Positions 1-5,248 of a stretch of DNA of 5,729 nucleotides are shown in pieces. Below the pieces are notes generated by a model that searched no databases, was not told where the DNA came from, and saw nothing but the letters and a program-made list of their open reading frames with translations. The stretch is from contig JAMXLG010000016.1 of assembly GCA_024281135.1 (NCBI GenBank), positions 1-5,729 on the forward strand. The letters run 5' to 3'. Source of the DNA: Vulcanimicrobiia bacterium. Its GTDB lineage: Bacteria; Eremiobacterota; Eremiobacteria; Baltobacterales; Baltobacteraceae. A program made the translations under genes and the position numbers. Each line of letters starts with the position of its first letter. Position 1 is the first letter of the stretch.

Positions 1-380
1 TAACACACCAAGCAGCGCCGACGAAAACCCAATCGCATGCGGCCGCGCCGAAGCATGAAACGCATGCTGCAGCAAAACCGGTCGCCCAGCCCCAGCATGA
101 GAAACCTGCCACGAAACCCGCACCTGCGGAAAAGCCGGTTACGCATCACGAACCGACGTCGGTAACCCACAAGGCGCCCGAAGCGAAGCCGCCCGTCGTG
201 CACGAAGCACCTGCTGCTAAGCCACCCGTTGAGCGCGAAGCACCGGCGGCAAAGCCCGCAGCTGCACAACCCGTACCGCAAGAAAAACCGCCTGTGCACG
301 AGCAGCACGCGGCACCGGCGAAAAGCGAAACGAAAACTCCCGAAGCCAAGCCGGCCGCGAAACCGACTCCGCGCCCGTAG
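1..380 (+). CDS. C-terminal tail of an unidentified protein (5' partial), Pro/Ala/Lys/His-rich, low complexity
   Basis: The frame is open from the left edge (first full codon at position 3) to TAG at 378-380, giving 125 visible residues; the true start lies outside the window. An internal GTG at 198 is not needed, because the same composition continues upstream without a break. The tail is almost entirely Ala, Pro, Lys, Glu, His, Thr and Val, with no hydrophobic segment and no Trp, Tyr, Phe or Cys, so it should be disordered. Three consecutive 11-residue units (KAPEAKPPVVH, EAPAAKPPVER, EAPAAKPAAAQ) occupy 171-269, and a KPAAKP-like end follows. Similar tails occur on nucleic-acid-binding proteins of the AlgP or histone H1-like type and on periplasm-spanning or secreted proteins. 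The many Glu residues argue against a purely DNA-binding tail. No function can be assigned without the N-terminal part. It converges on the universal stress gene with 19 bases between stops. Confidence 0.75.
   Translation, partial: THQAAPTKTQSHAAAPKHETHAAAKPVAQPQHEKPATKPAPAEKPVTHHEPTSVTHKAPEAKPPVVHEAPAAKPPVEREAPAAKPAAAQPVPQEKPPVHEQHAAPAKSETKTPEAKPAAKPTPRP
171..269 (+). repeat. Three tandem 33-base (11-residue) coding repeats
   Basis: Three in-frame units lie at 171-203, 204-236 and 237-269 inside the Pro/Ala-rich tail. They share the pattern x-A-P-x-A-K-P followed by four variable residues. Units 2 and 3 match closely at the DNA level (204-223 against 237-256 differ at only a few third-codon positions). 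The silent differences suggest the repeat is held by protein-level selection, or is old, rather than being a very recent duplication. Confidence 0.7.
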
Positions 381-398
381 CTTTTAGTCGCAGCTAAA
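378..398. terminator. Weak hairpin between convergent genes
   Basis: The 19-base gap between the two convergent stops contains two mutually exclusive short inverted repeats: TAGCT (378-382) with AGCTA (392-396), and TTTAG (383-387) with CTAAA (394-398). Both stems are 5 bp and AT-containing, and neither has a proper T-run. It is the only candidate for a shared bidirectional terminator here, and a weak one. Confidence 0.2.
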
Positions 399-399
399 T

Positions 400-1215
400 C
401 TAACGGAGAACGACTACTGGAATCAGACTCGCCCTCATCACCGCTTCGGTCACGCTGCCTTTAACGAACCGCATGAACCCGTCGCGCGCGTGACTAGCCA
501 TCACGATTGCGTCCGTCTTGTCAGCTCCGGATTGCGCTAAGATTGCGTCCGAAATACTTTCGCGGCCCTCCAGCACGACGCCGTCGGACCGGACTCCGCT
601 CGCGAGCGCAAGTTGCTTGGCATTCTCCAAAAGATCGACCGCACTTTGCCTGTCGGACCCCTTCATTACCGTCAAAAAGAGCAGCGTAGAATCAAAGTTG
701 CGCGCGAGTTCGATCGCATAGCGCGTCGCGGCCTCACCGAGTTCGTCAGCACAGATCGGAACCAAAAAACGGCCGTAGACCTTTCCTATCGGTGGGCGGC
801 GTATCACGCATAGCGGGGTTTTCGACTTGCGCATCACGCTTTCAGCAACGCTGCTCATTATGGCTCGAGCCATGCCGGTTCGTCCATGCGTGCCCATGAC
901 GATCATGCCGACGTTCTCCGCGTCCGCAAGATCGATGATGCCTTGAGGCGCGTTGCGGTACATCGTCTTTGACGAAGACTCTACGCCCGCAGCTTTTGCC
1001 CGATCGATTGCTGATTTTAGAATGCGGTTTGCTTTTGCCTCAGCGAGCTCGCAAATTGAATCGAGGCCGAAGTTTTGGGGCATCAACGCCGGGTCGAGTA
1101 CGACGCAAAATATGATCGGGCACTGGTCTCGTTGCGCGATGAGGATCCCAATATCGATCGCGTACTGCGACGGCTCGGAATCATCGACAGCGACGAGTAA
1201 CTTATTACAAAACAC
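400..1215 (-). CDS. Tandem-domain universal stress protein (UspA family)
   Basis: This 271-aa protein has two Usp domains, about residues 1-140 and 147-271. Domain 1 opens with a strand and an Asp pair (VAVDDSE, residues 8-14) and carries the nucleotide-loop region VMGTHGRTG at 107-114 followed by SSVAESV at 121-127. This resembles the ATP-binding pattern G-x2-G-x9-G-[ST], except that the last Gly is Ser. Domain 2 starts VPICADE (152-158), without the usual Asp-Gly-Ser, and has ASHA at 240-243 instead of GxxG but keeps GS at 253-254, so its nucleotide binding is doubtful. Family members are cytoplasmic stress-survival proteins that bind ATP or act as sensors. The start is GTG at 1215, with GGAG eight bases upstream inside the end of the transporter gene. 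Only 5 bases separate it from that gene's stop, which implies co-transcription and probable translational coupling. Confidence 0.9.
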   Translation of the reverse strand: MFCNKLLVAVDDSEPSQYAIDIGILIAQRDQCPIIFCVVLDPALMPQNFGLDSICELAEAKANRILKSAIDRAKAAGVESSSKTMYRNAPQGIIDLADAENVGMIVMGTHGRTGMARAIMSSVAESVMRKSKTPLCVIRRPPIGKVYGRFLVPICADELGEAATRYAIELARNFDSTLLFLTVMKGSDRQSAVDLLENAKQLALASGVRSDGVVLEGRESISDAILAQSGADKTDAIVMASHARDGFMRFVKGSVTEAVMRASLIPVVVLR

Positions 1216-1220
1216 CTCAG

Positions 1221-2786
1221 CTACTCCGGCGGCCGAGGCGTCGGTGGTACGACCAACAATACGAGCGGGATCACGAACAACAGCACAACAGCCATCAGAA
1301 TCATTGTATCGCGATACGCGAGGTCCTGCGCCTGTTGTATGACGAGCGCGGATAACTTCGCGAGCGTGGAGACATGGGAGCCTGCGAACGGGTATACCGC
1401 CGAACGCGATAGGTTCAGCGCCGGTGCAAGCTCGGCGGCATTGAAGGCCGCACGATGATCGACGAACCAGCTCGCAAACCCAGTCCCCGCCATGAGTCCG
1501 ATCGGCGCGGTGAGTTTATATATCGCAATCCCCGCCGGCAAGTCGGGAAGTGGAAGCGCACCGATGACAAGGGAGGGTACCGGCTGACTCAACATTCCGA
1601 AGAACAGCCCAAACACCAGACTGACGCCGATAAACGTTGCGGCTTCCGCGGTCGGCGTCATCGAATGCGCAAAACCATAAAGGGCCGCTGCGCTCGCAAG
1701 CGCAGCGCTGATAAGAACGATGCGCACGTCAACGAGCCGCTGAGAGACGAGAATAAACGCGAGGACGATTCCGGCTACGTACGTCAGCACGCGCAACGCG
1801 ATCACTTCGCCCGCGAGCGTGATCGTATCGCCGATGGAGTTCTGCAGATAGAACGATAGGATCGTCACGGAATAGCCGACCGCTCCAAGAAAGATGTTGA
1901 TTCCACTTCCAACGGCCAAATTTCGGTAGGTGACGAAAAGGCGAAACTTCGCATGTGGCCGCGGCGAAAGGTACAATTCCCACAACAAGAATCCGGCGAC
2001 CGCGCATCCCAAAATGACAAATGCAGCGAGGACGCTTCCGTCGTCGAGCCAGTTTCGGCGTTCTCCCTCGTTGGTTAGATACTGCGCAGCCCCGAAAGCG
2101 AGAAGCGATAGTGTATAACCGACAACATCGAACCTCAACTGCGGTTGAGGACGATCGTGATGCGGTGCATATCGCCAAACGAGCGCGGCTGACGCCAACG
2201 CTGCCAACACGCCGGGAATAAATAACGCTTCTTCGCCATAGGTCTCGCACAAATAGCCACCTACGAGCGTCCCGATCGCACCGGCAGTCAACACGATCAA
2301 GGCAAAACTCGGTATCGCAAGCCGCAAACCGCCGAGCGGAAGCGACGTGAAGAGCAGAATGACCACCGGAACGAAAACGCATCCAAGAAACAAACCTTGG
2401 AAAAAGCGCAGTGCAACGGTCATCTCGTAAGAACTCGTGACGACCAGCAACGCGGAAAATACGGCGTAGCCGAGCAAACCGGCGAGGAGTAACGGCTTGC
2501 GACCGAAGCGCGCGTAAAGCCACGGGCTGAGAAGAATCGTCGCGTAATACGGTGTGTTAAACGCAGTTACGAACCACGATGACTCATCCGGCGTTGCCGC
2601 CGAACGTCCGGCGATATACGATAGTCCGGCTGTAATCGAGGCGCTCGACGTACCGTCGACCAGCATGCTCAACGCAACCGCAACAATGAGCGCGACGACA
2701 GAGGCGCCTCTTTCAGGATGCGGAGCAACCTCAGCGACGGCAAATTCCTGAACGAGCCGTGGCGGACGAGCAACCGTTAGCCCCAT
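1221..2786 (-). CDS. MFS transporter, DHA2 (EmrB/QacA-like) drug:proton antiporter family
   Basis: The protein is 521 aa from ATG 2786, or 527 aa from the in-frame GTG at 2804. Hydrophobic segments run throughout, consistent with the 14 helices of DHA2 exporters. Recognisable marks, in 527-aa numbering: DESSWFVTAFN at 73-83 leading into helix 2; a motif-A-like loop LYARFGRKPLL at 96-106, lacking the usual Asp; LRFFQGLFLG at 132-141; and QAQDLAYRDT at 491-500 before the last helix, a typical EmrB-type ending. The family exports diverse hydrophobic compounds at the expense of the proton gradient, sometimes with an HlyD-type adaptor. No adaptor is present here, so the substrate is unknown. I prefer ATG 2786: GGA lies nine bases upstream, and a candidate promoter would place the transcript start near 2812, leaving GTG 2804 almost leaderless. 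The universal stress gene follows in the same unit. Confidence 0.88.
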   Translation of the reverse strand: MGLTVARPPRLVQEFAVAEVAPHPERGASVVALIVAVALSMLVDGTSSASITAGLSYIAGRSAATPDESSWFVTAFNTPYYATILLSPWLYARFGRKPLLLAGLLGYAVFSALLVVTSSYEMTVALRFFQGLFLGCVFVPVVILLFTSLPLGGLRLAIPSFALIVLTAGAIGTLVGGYLCETYGEEALFIPGVLAALASAALVWRYAPHHDRPQPQLRFDVVGYTLSLLAFGAAQYLTNEGERRNWLDDGSVLAAFVILGCAVAGFLLWELYLSPRPHAKFRLFVTYRNLAVGSGINIFLGAVGYSVTILSFYLQNSIGDTITLAGEVIALRVLTYVAGIVLAFILVSQRLVDVRIVLISAALASAAALYGFAHSMTPTAEAATFIGVSLVFGLFFGMLSQPVPSLVIGALPLPDLPAGIAIYKLTAPIGLMAGTGFASWFVDHRAAFNAAELAPALNLSRSAVYPFAGSHVSTLAKLSALVIQQAQDLAYRDTMILMAVVLLFVIPLVLLVVPPTPRPPE

Positions 2787-2790
2787 TTCA

Positions 2791-2796
2791 TATAAT
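2791..2796 (+). promoter_or_regulatory. TATAAT -10-like box upstream of the 80-aa ORF
   Basis: A perfect TATAAT lies 33 bases before ATG 2830 and would start transcription near 2803. No convincing -35 hexamer is found 16-18 bases upstream, and no TGn extension is present, so support rests on the -10 box and its position alone. Confidence 0.3.
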
Positions 2797-2818
2797 CCGA
2801 TCACTCACGTCGAGCGTT

Positions 2819-2846
2819 TAAATAACACCATGCACCCCGTTTTCAA
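2819..2846 (-). promoter_or_regulatory. Candidate promoter for the MFS-Usp unit
   Basis: On the minus strand there is TTGAAA (2846-2841), 16 bases, then TATTTA (2824-2819). This is a reasonable sigma70-like pair that would start transcription near 2812. The -35 part lies inside the divergent 80-aa ORF. It is pattern matching only. Confidence 0.35.
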
Positions 2847-3072
2847 GCAGCTCGATTTCTCGCTGCTCTTCGGCTTTATCGTCGCGGTTTTTCTCGTCGC
2901 TGCGACGATCGAGTTTGCTACCAGTTGGTCTGACGGACAACGGGGCTTGCTTTTATATGAAAAAACGTGCCCCCTTAATACGACATTCTACGACGAAGCA
3001 AATGCGGTAGGGTACAAGTTCCAAAATGAGGGACCCAACGGCCAAGGAACACGGCAAGGACGAAGACCCTGA
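2830..3072 (+). CDS. Small single-pass membrane protein, hypothetical
   Basis: This 80-aa ORF begins ATG CAC CCC. A strong hydrophobic segment at residues 10-31 (around LLFGFIVAVFLVAAT) is a transmembrane helix or uncleaved anchor. It is followed by a polar region with one Cys (residue 47) and several aromatic residues (LLLYEKT, TTFYDEANA). The last 15 or so residues (from FQNEG) look like out-of-frame sequence, because a second frame with better coding character takes over there. No clear Shine-Dalgarno precedes the ATG. I do not recognise a family. It is divergent from the MFS gene and leads into the next small ORF. Either it is a genuine small membrane protein or it is the N-terminal half of a protein frameshifted near 3020. 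Confidence 0.5.
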   Translation: MHPVFKQLDFSLLFGFIVAVFLVAATIEFATSWSDGQRGLLLYEKTCPLNTTFYDEANAVGYKFQNEGPNGQGTRQGRRP

Positions 3073-3190
3073 AGCACAGTCAGACGAGCGTCCGGCAACA
3101 TCGAACGAAGACGATGTTAAAACCGGAATGCACCGTCCGGGAACAGATCCCGCAAAGCAAATCCCGGCAAAAGAAGGCGGCCAAACGTAG
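3026..3190 (+). CDS. Small, highly charged disordered protein (54 aa), hypothetical
   Basis: The frame runs from ATG 3026 to TAG 3188-3190 and overlaps the end of the 80-aa ORF by 47 bases in the +1 frame. An in-frame TAG at 3008-3010 bounds it upstream, so ATG 3026 is the only possible standard start. Of 54 residues, 13 are Asp/Glu and 8 Lys/Arg, and there is no Leu, Phe, Tyr, Trp or Cys. It is therefore soluble and almost certainly disordered, with a look similar to hydrophilic stress-type small proteins (compare KEHGKDEDPE at residues 7-16). The ribosome site is poor: AGGG at 3009-3012 is 13 bases from the ATG. It may be a coupled second gene, or the displaced C-terminal half of the 80-aa protein. 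The function is unknown. Confidence 0.45.
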   Translation: MRDPTAKEHGKDEDPEAQSDERPATSNEDDVKTGMHRPGTDPAKQIPAKEGGQT

Positions 3191-3212
3191 GACTCCGGCT
3201 TCCTAGCCTACG
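3186..3212 (+). terminator. Imperfect hairpin at the end of the small ORF pair
   Basis: CGTAGG (3186-3191) pairs with CCTACG (3207-3212) and contains the stop codon. A competing pair, TAGGA (3188-3192) with TCCTA (3201-3205), sits inside. There is no T-run after it, so a true intrinsic terminator is doubtful. It could instead be an attenuating structure before the wrbA-like gene, or chance. Confidence 0.25.
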
Positions 3213-3238
3213 GTGCGGCAATCCGTTACCATGTGCTC

Positions 3239-3856
3239 ATGACAAAAATCGCCGTGATTTACTACAGCGCCTACGGTCATACGTACGAGCTTGCGAAGGC
3301 TGTTCAGGAAGGCGCGAAGTCTGTTGGTGCGGAGACGCGACTACGGAAAGTTCGAGAGCTTGCACCGGACGAAGTGATCGCCACGCAAAAGGGATGGGCG
3401 CAGCATCGCGTTGCCACGCAGCATGTCACCGAAGCAACGCTCGAAGACTTGGACTGGGCGGATGGTTTCGCTTTTGGCACGCCGACGCGTTTCGGCAACC
3501 CGTCAGCGCAATTAAAACAATTCATCGACACGACGGGACCGCTGTGGCTCAAGGGCGCGCTCGCCGATAAAGCCGTGACGTCGTTCACCGGCGCGATGAA
3601 CGCGCACGGTGGTCAAGAGAGTACGATTCTTGCGCTCAACAACGTCTTCTACCATTGGGGCGCAATTATCGTTCCGGTTGGTTATACCGATCCCGTTATC
3701 TATGAATCGGGCGGCAATCCGTACGGAACGAGCAATACCGCAGGCGACGCCCCCGTTCCCGAGGTTGTCTTAAAGACGGCATTCTATCAAGGTGCGCGAC
3801 TCGCGCGCTTCGCAAGCCTCATCGCGCAAGGTCGCGCAGCCGCCGCCCACACTTAG
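3239..3856 (+). CDS. wrbA: NAD(P)H:quinone oxidoreductase, WrbA family (flavodoxin fold)
   Basis: The protein is 205 aa from ATG 3239, the usual WrbA length. An in-frame GTG at 3233 would add only two residues. The N-terminal strand and phosphate-binding loop KIAVIYYSAYGHT (residues 3-15) bind FMN. The family signature GTPTRFGN is at 80-87, followed by FIDTTGPLW (95-103), GGQES (124-128), VPVGYTD (145-151) and NPYGTSNTAG (160-169), all in the expected order. WrbA enzymes are soluble FMN oligomers that reduce quinones by two electrons, avoiding semiquinone radicals during oxidative stress. No strong Shine-Dalgarno precedes the start, and a 48-base gap with a weak hairpin separates it from the upstream small ORF. 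The MBL hydrolase gene follows on the same strand with a good ribosome site, so the two are probably co-transcribed. The sequence appears intact. Confidence 0.95.
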   Translation: MTKIAVIYYSAYGHTYELAKAVQEGAKSVGAETRLRKVRELAPDEVIATQKGWAQHRVATQHVTEATLEDLDWADGFAFGTPTRFGNPSAQLKQFIDTTGPLWLKGALADKAVTSFTGAMNAHGGQESTILALNNVFYHWGAIIVPVGYTDPVIYESGGNPYGTSNTAGDAPVPEVVLKTAFYQGARLARFASLIAQGRAAAAHT

Positions 3857-3861
3857 GCGAC

Positions 3862-3867
3862 GGGAGG
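3862..3867 (+). promoter_or_regulatory. Shine-Dalgarno that sets the MBL hydrolase start
   Basis: GGGAGG directly abuts ATG 3868 with no spacer but is nine bases from ATG 3877. Normal spacing therefore selects the second ATG, removing three residues (Met-Ala-Ser) from the longest reading. Confidence 0.75.
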
Positions 3868-3876
3868 ATGGCAAGC

Positions 3877-4763
3877 ATGTCCATCAACCTTGACGTTTAC
3901 GTCAGCCAGTATAAGCCGATCGTAACTCCACTCGCGCTTTGGGATCAAAACAAACAAGCGACGTGGCCGGCGACTTCGGCTTCGCTTCTCACCGGCGCAA
4001 AAGAAGCCGTGTTGATTGACGCGCTGCTAACGACAGCGGAAGCAGCGCAACTGGTTGAGTGGATTCGCGCCAAGAACAAGTCGCTCACGACGGTGTACGT
4101 CACGCACGGTCACGGCGATCACTTTCTTGGCCTCAGCACCATCATCGCTGCATTTCCCGATGCGAAGGCCGTCACATTGCCTGAAGTCGTGCCTTTTACA
4201 GACCAACAGGTGAGCGAAGCAGCGCTCGCGCAATGGGGCACATTGTTTCCAAACCAACTGAGCGTGCATATCCCATCGCGCCGGAAGCGATGCAAAGCGA
4301 GGTCATTGACCTTGAAGGGCATGAACTTCGTCCGATTGTCGTAGGGCAAAGTGATACGGCACCTTCGACCGTCGTTCACGTTCCCGATCTAGATGCCGTT
4401 GTAGGCGGTGACGTCGCCTACAACGGCATTCACTGCTACATGGCATTTACGGATCACGAAAAGCGCGAGCGTTGGCTGGCAGCGCTGGACACAATTGCTT
4501 CGCTCGAGCCGAAACTCGTCGTGGCGGGGCATAAGGATCCGCAAGCGCGAGACGACGATCCTCAGTCGATCCTTGATGCTACGCGGACGTACATTCGCGA
4601 CTTCGACAAAGCCGTAAGCGATAGTGCAACACGGCAAGAGCTCATCGAGAAAATGATGAAGCTTCACGGTGAGCGCGGTAATCCGTACAGCCTTTGGGCG
4701 TCGGCGGACGGCGTCAAAGATCAGCTAGGTCAACGCTCTGCGACAACCGGCGTGAGGACTTAA
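3877..4763 (+). pseudogene. MBL-fold metallo-hydrolase, interrupted by a single frameshift
   Basis: Two overlapping frames carry the two halves of one metallo-beta-lactamase-fold protein. The first, from ATG 3877, contains the metal motif THGHGDHFLG (residues 76-85, with His77, His79, Asp81 and His82) and stays coherent to LFPNQ (ending near 4257). It then turns into unrelated Arg/Lys-rich sequence and stops at 4342-4344. The second frame supplies ERAYPIAPEAM from 4260, then DLEGHELR, VVGQSDT (Gln codon 4347-4349), the GGD metal-bridging Asp (4410-4412), VVAGHKDP (His codon 4530-4532) and a normal C-terminus ending TAA 4761-4763. Restoring one base near 4252-4260 gives a 295-aa protein of normal family length. 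The Gln stands where the third His ligand of the classical motif would be, which may be normal in this subgroup. Both halves look undamaged, so the break is recent or a sequencing error. The substrate is unknown; it is co-directional with the wrbA-like gene, 20 bases apart. Confidence 0.85.
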
Positions 4764-5077
4764 CCTCCGCCGGAGTCATCTCCACACGAGTAGTCCAGCG
4801 TCATGCTGCACGTTTTGAATGTAACGTGCGTCGTTTTTCCTTGAACGCGTACCTTTACCGACTGCGGTGGCACGTCGCGAGACGAGAGCTGCACGTTGTA
4901 CGTCCCGTCGGCGAGCGCTTTAAACGTAAAGTGACCCGACTCATCCGTACGCGTTCGCAACGTGTGAGATCCGGCGGTTGTCGTCACCGTAACGCCTGCG
5001 AGCGGCTGGCCCGTGGTTTTGTCAGTGATCGTGCCGATCAACACGGCGAGTGCGAGTGACAAACAGATATTCTTCAT
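4760..5077 (-). CDS. Small exported protein with a carboxypeptidase-regulatory-like beta-sandwich domain
   Basis: This 105-aa protein starts at ATG 5077. A Lys and a short hydrophobic stretch (residues 4-14) form a signal-like N-terminus. The remainder is one CarboxypepD_reg/Cna-B-like beta sandwich: GTITDKTTGQPLAGVTV (15-31), RTRTDESGHFTFKALADGTY (41-60), then NVQLSS and VKVRVQGKTTHVTF (74-87). Such domains are structural modules on secreted or outer-membrane proteins and are seldom found alone. The tail has two Cys (90 and 98), possibly a disulfide, and ends DDSGGG. No AxA cleavage site separates the hydrophobic stretch from the first strand, so processing is unclear. There is no good ribosome site; the ATG overlaps a TAA of the frame upstream (TAATG), which hints at coupling. 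Its stop overlaps the hydrolase stop from the opposite strand. Confidence 0.75.
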   Translation of the reverse strand: MKNICLSLALAVLIGTITDKTTGQPLAGVTVTTTAGSHTLRTRTDESGHFTFKALADGTYNVQLSSRDVPPQSVKVRVQGKTTHVTFKTCSMTLDYSCGDDSGGG

Positions 5078-5229
5078 TACGGAATCGACGATCCGAGCGC
5101 AATTGCAAACGGTCCTGCTGTGTTAACTCCGTTGACCGTCCCTTGGTAGTTAAAGACCGGTGTCGCCTCTGCGGTGCCCGGTCCTGGGAGCGTCGCTCCG
5201 GTGCGGAGCGCAGGTCGCTTATTATGACC
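5077..5229 (-). pseudogene. Possible C-terminal remnant or unconventional small ORF upstream of the beta-sandwich gene
   Basis: On the minus strand, an open frame of 50 codons runs from 5229 to TAA 5079-5077. It contains ATPVFNYQGTVNGVN and ends FAIALGSSIP. Its Gly/Thr/Asn/Ala-rich makeup looks protein-like, and its stop overlaps the next ATG as TAATG, as in coupled operon genes. However, it has no ATG, GTG, TTG or CTG start, and two in-frame TAA codons (5238-5236 and 5232-5230) close it upstream. It may be the end of a decayed gene, or a chance frame within an untranslated leader. No family is recognised. Confidence 0.25.
5187..5210. repeat. GC-rich mutually exclusive hairpins
   Basis: GGAGCG (5187-5192), CGCTCC (5194-5199) and GGAGCG (5205-5210) form alternative pairs. 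The strongest is CGCTCCG (5194-5200) with CGGAGCG (5204-5210), a perfect 7-bp stem with a 3-base loop. A second inverted repeat, GACCGG (5155-5160) with CCGGTC (5178-5183), lies 3' of it on the minus strand, and a third, ACGGTC (5109-5114) with GACCGT (5134-5139), is nearer the gene. Together they would make a folded leader for the minus-strand gene. Confidence 0.45.
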
Positions 5230-5248
5230 TTAACTTTACATGAGCCAA
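5212..5248 (-). promoter_or_regulatory. Candidate promoter with operator-like palindrome for the beta-sandwich gene
   Basis: On the minus strand there is TTGGCT (5248-5243), 16 bases, then CATAAT (5226-5221), a moderate sigma70-like pair giving a start near 5214. The inverted repeat AGGTC (5212-5216), nine bases, GACCT (5226-5230) straddles the -10 box, as a repressor site might. This would leave a leader of about 137 bases before ATG 5077. Confidence 0.3.

Noticed and set aside
146..349. Minus-strand Gly/Ala/Ser/Cys-rich frame
   Set aside because: It is antisense to the repetitive Pro/Ala tail and its composition follows directly from that repeat.
953..1342. Plus-strand 129-codon frame across the Usp/MFS junction
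   Set aside because: It is antisense to two well-supported genes, crosses their boundary and has Ser/Arg-rich shadow composition.
1455..1859. Plus-strand 134-codon frame antisense to the MFS gene
   Set aside because: Its extreme Arg/Asp/Lys content mirrors the transporter codons; no domain or ribosome site.
1729..2523. Long 264-codon frame on the minus strand in another frame of the MFS gene
   Set aside because: It is Arg/Cys-rich with no recognisable domain and lies wholly inside the clearly coding DHA2 transporter; a shadow frame of GC-rich coding DNA.
4243..4262. Programmed -1 frameshift in the hydrolase
   Set aside because: No X-XXY-YYZ slippery heptamer exists in the right frame, and no strong downstream hairpin was seen.
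4233..4763. Second MBL half as an independent gene starting at ATG 4233
   Set aside because: Its first residues are out-of-frame hydrolase sequence, and family similarity begins only after about residue 10, so the ATG is incidental to the frameshift.
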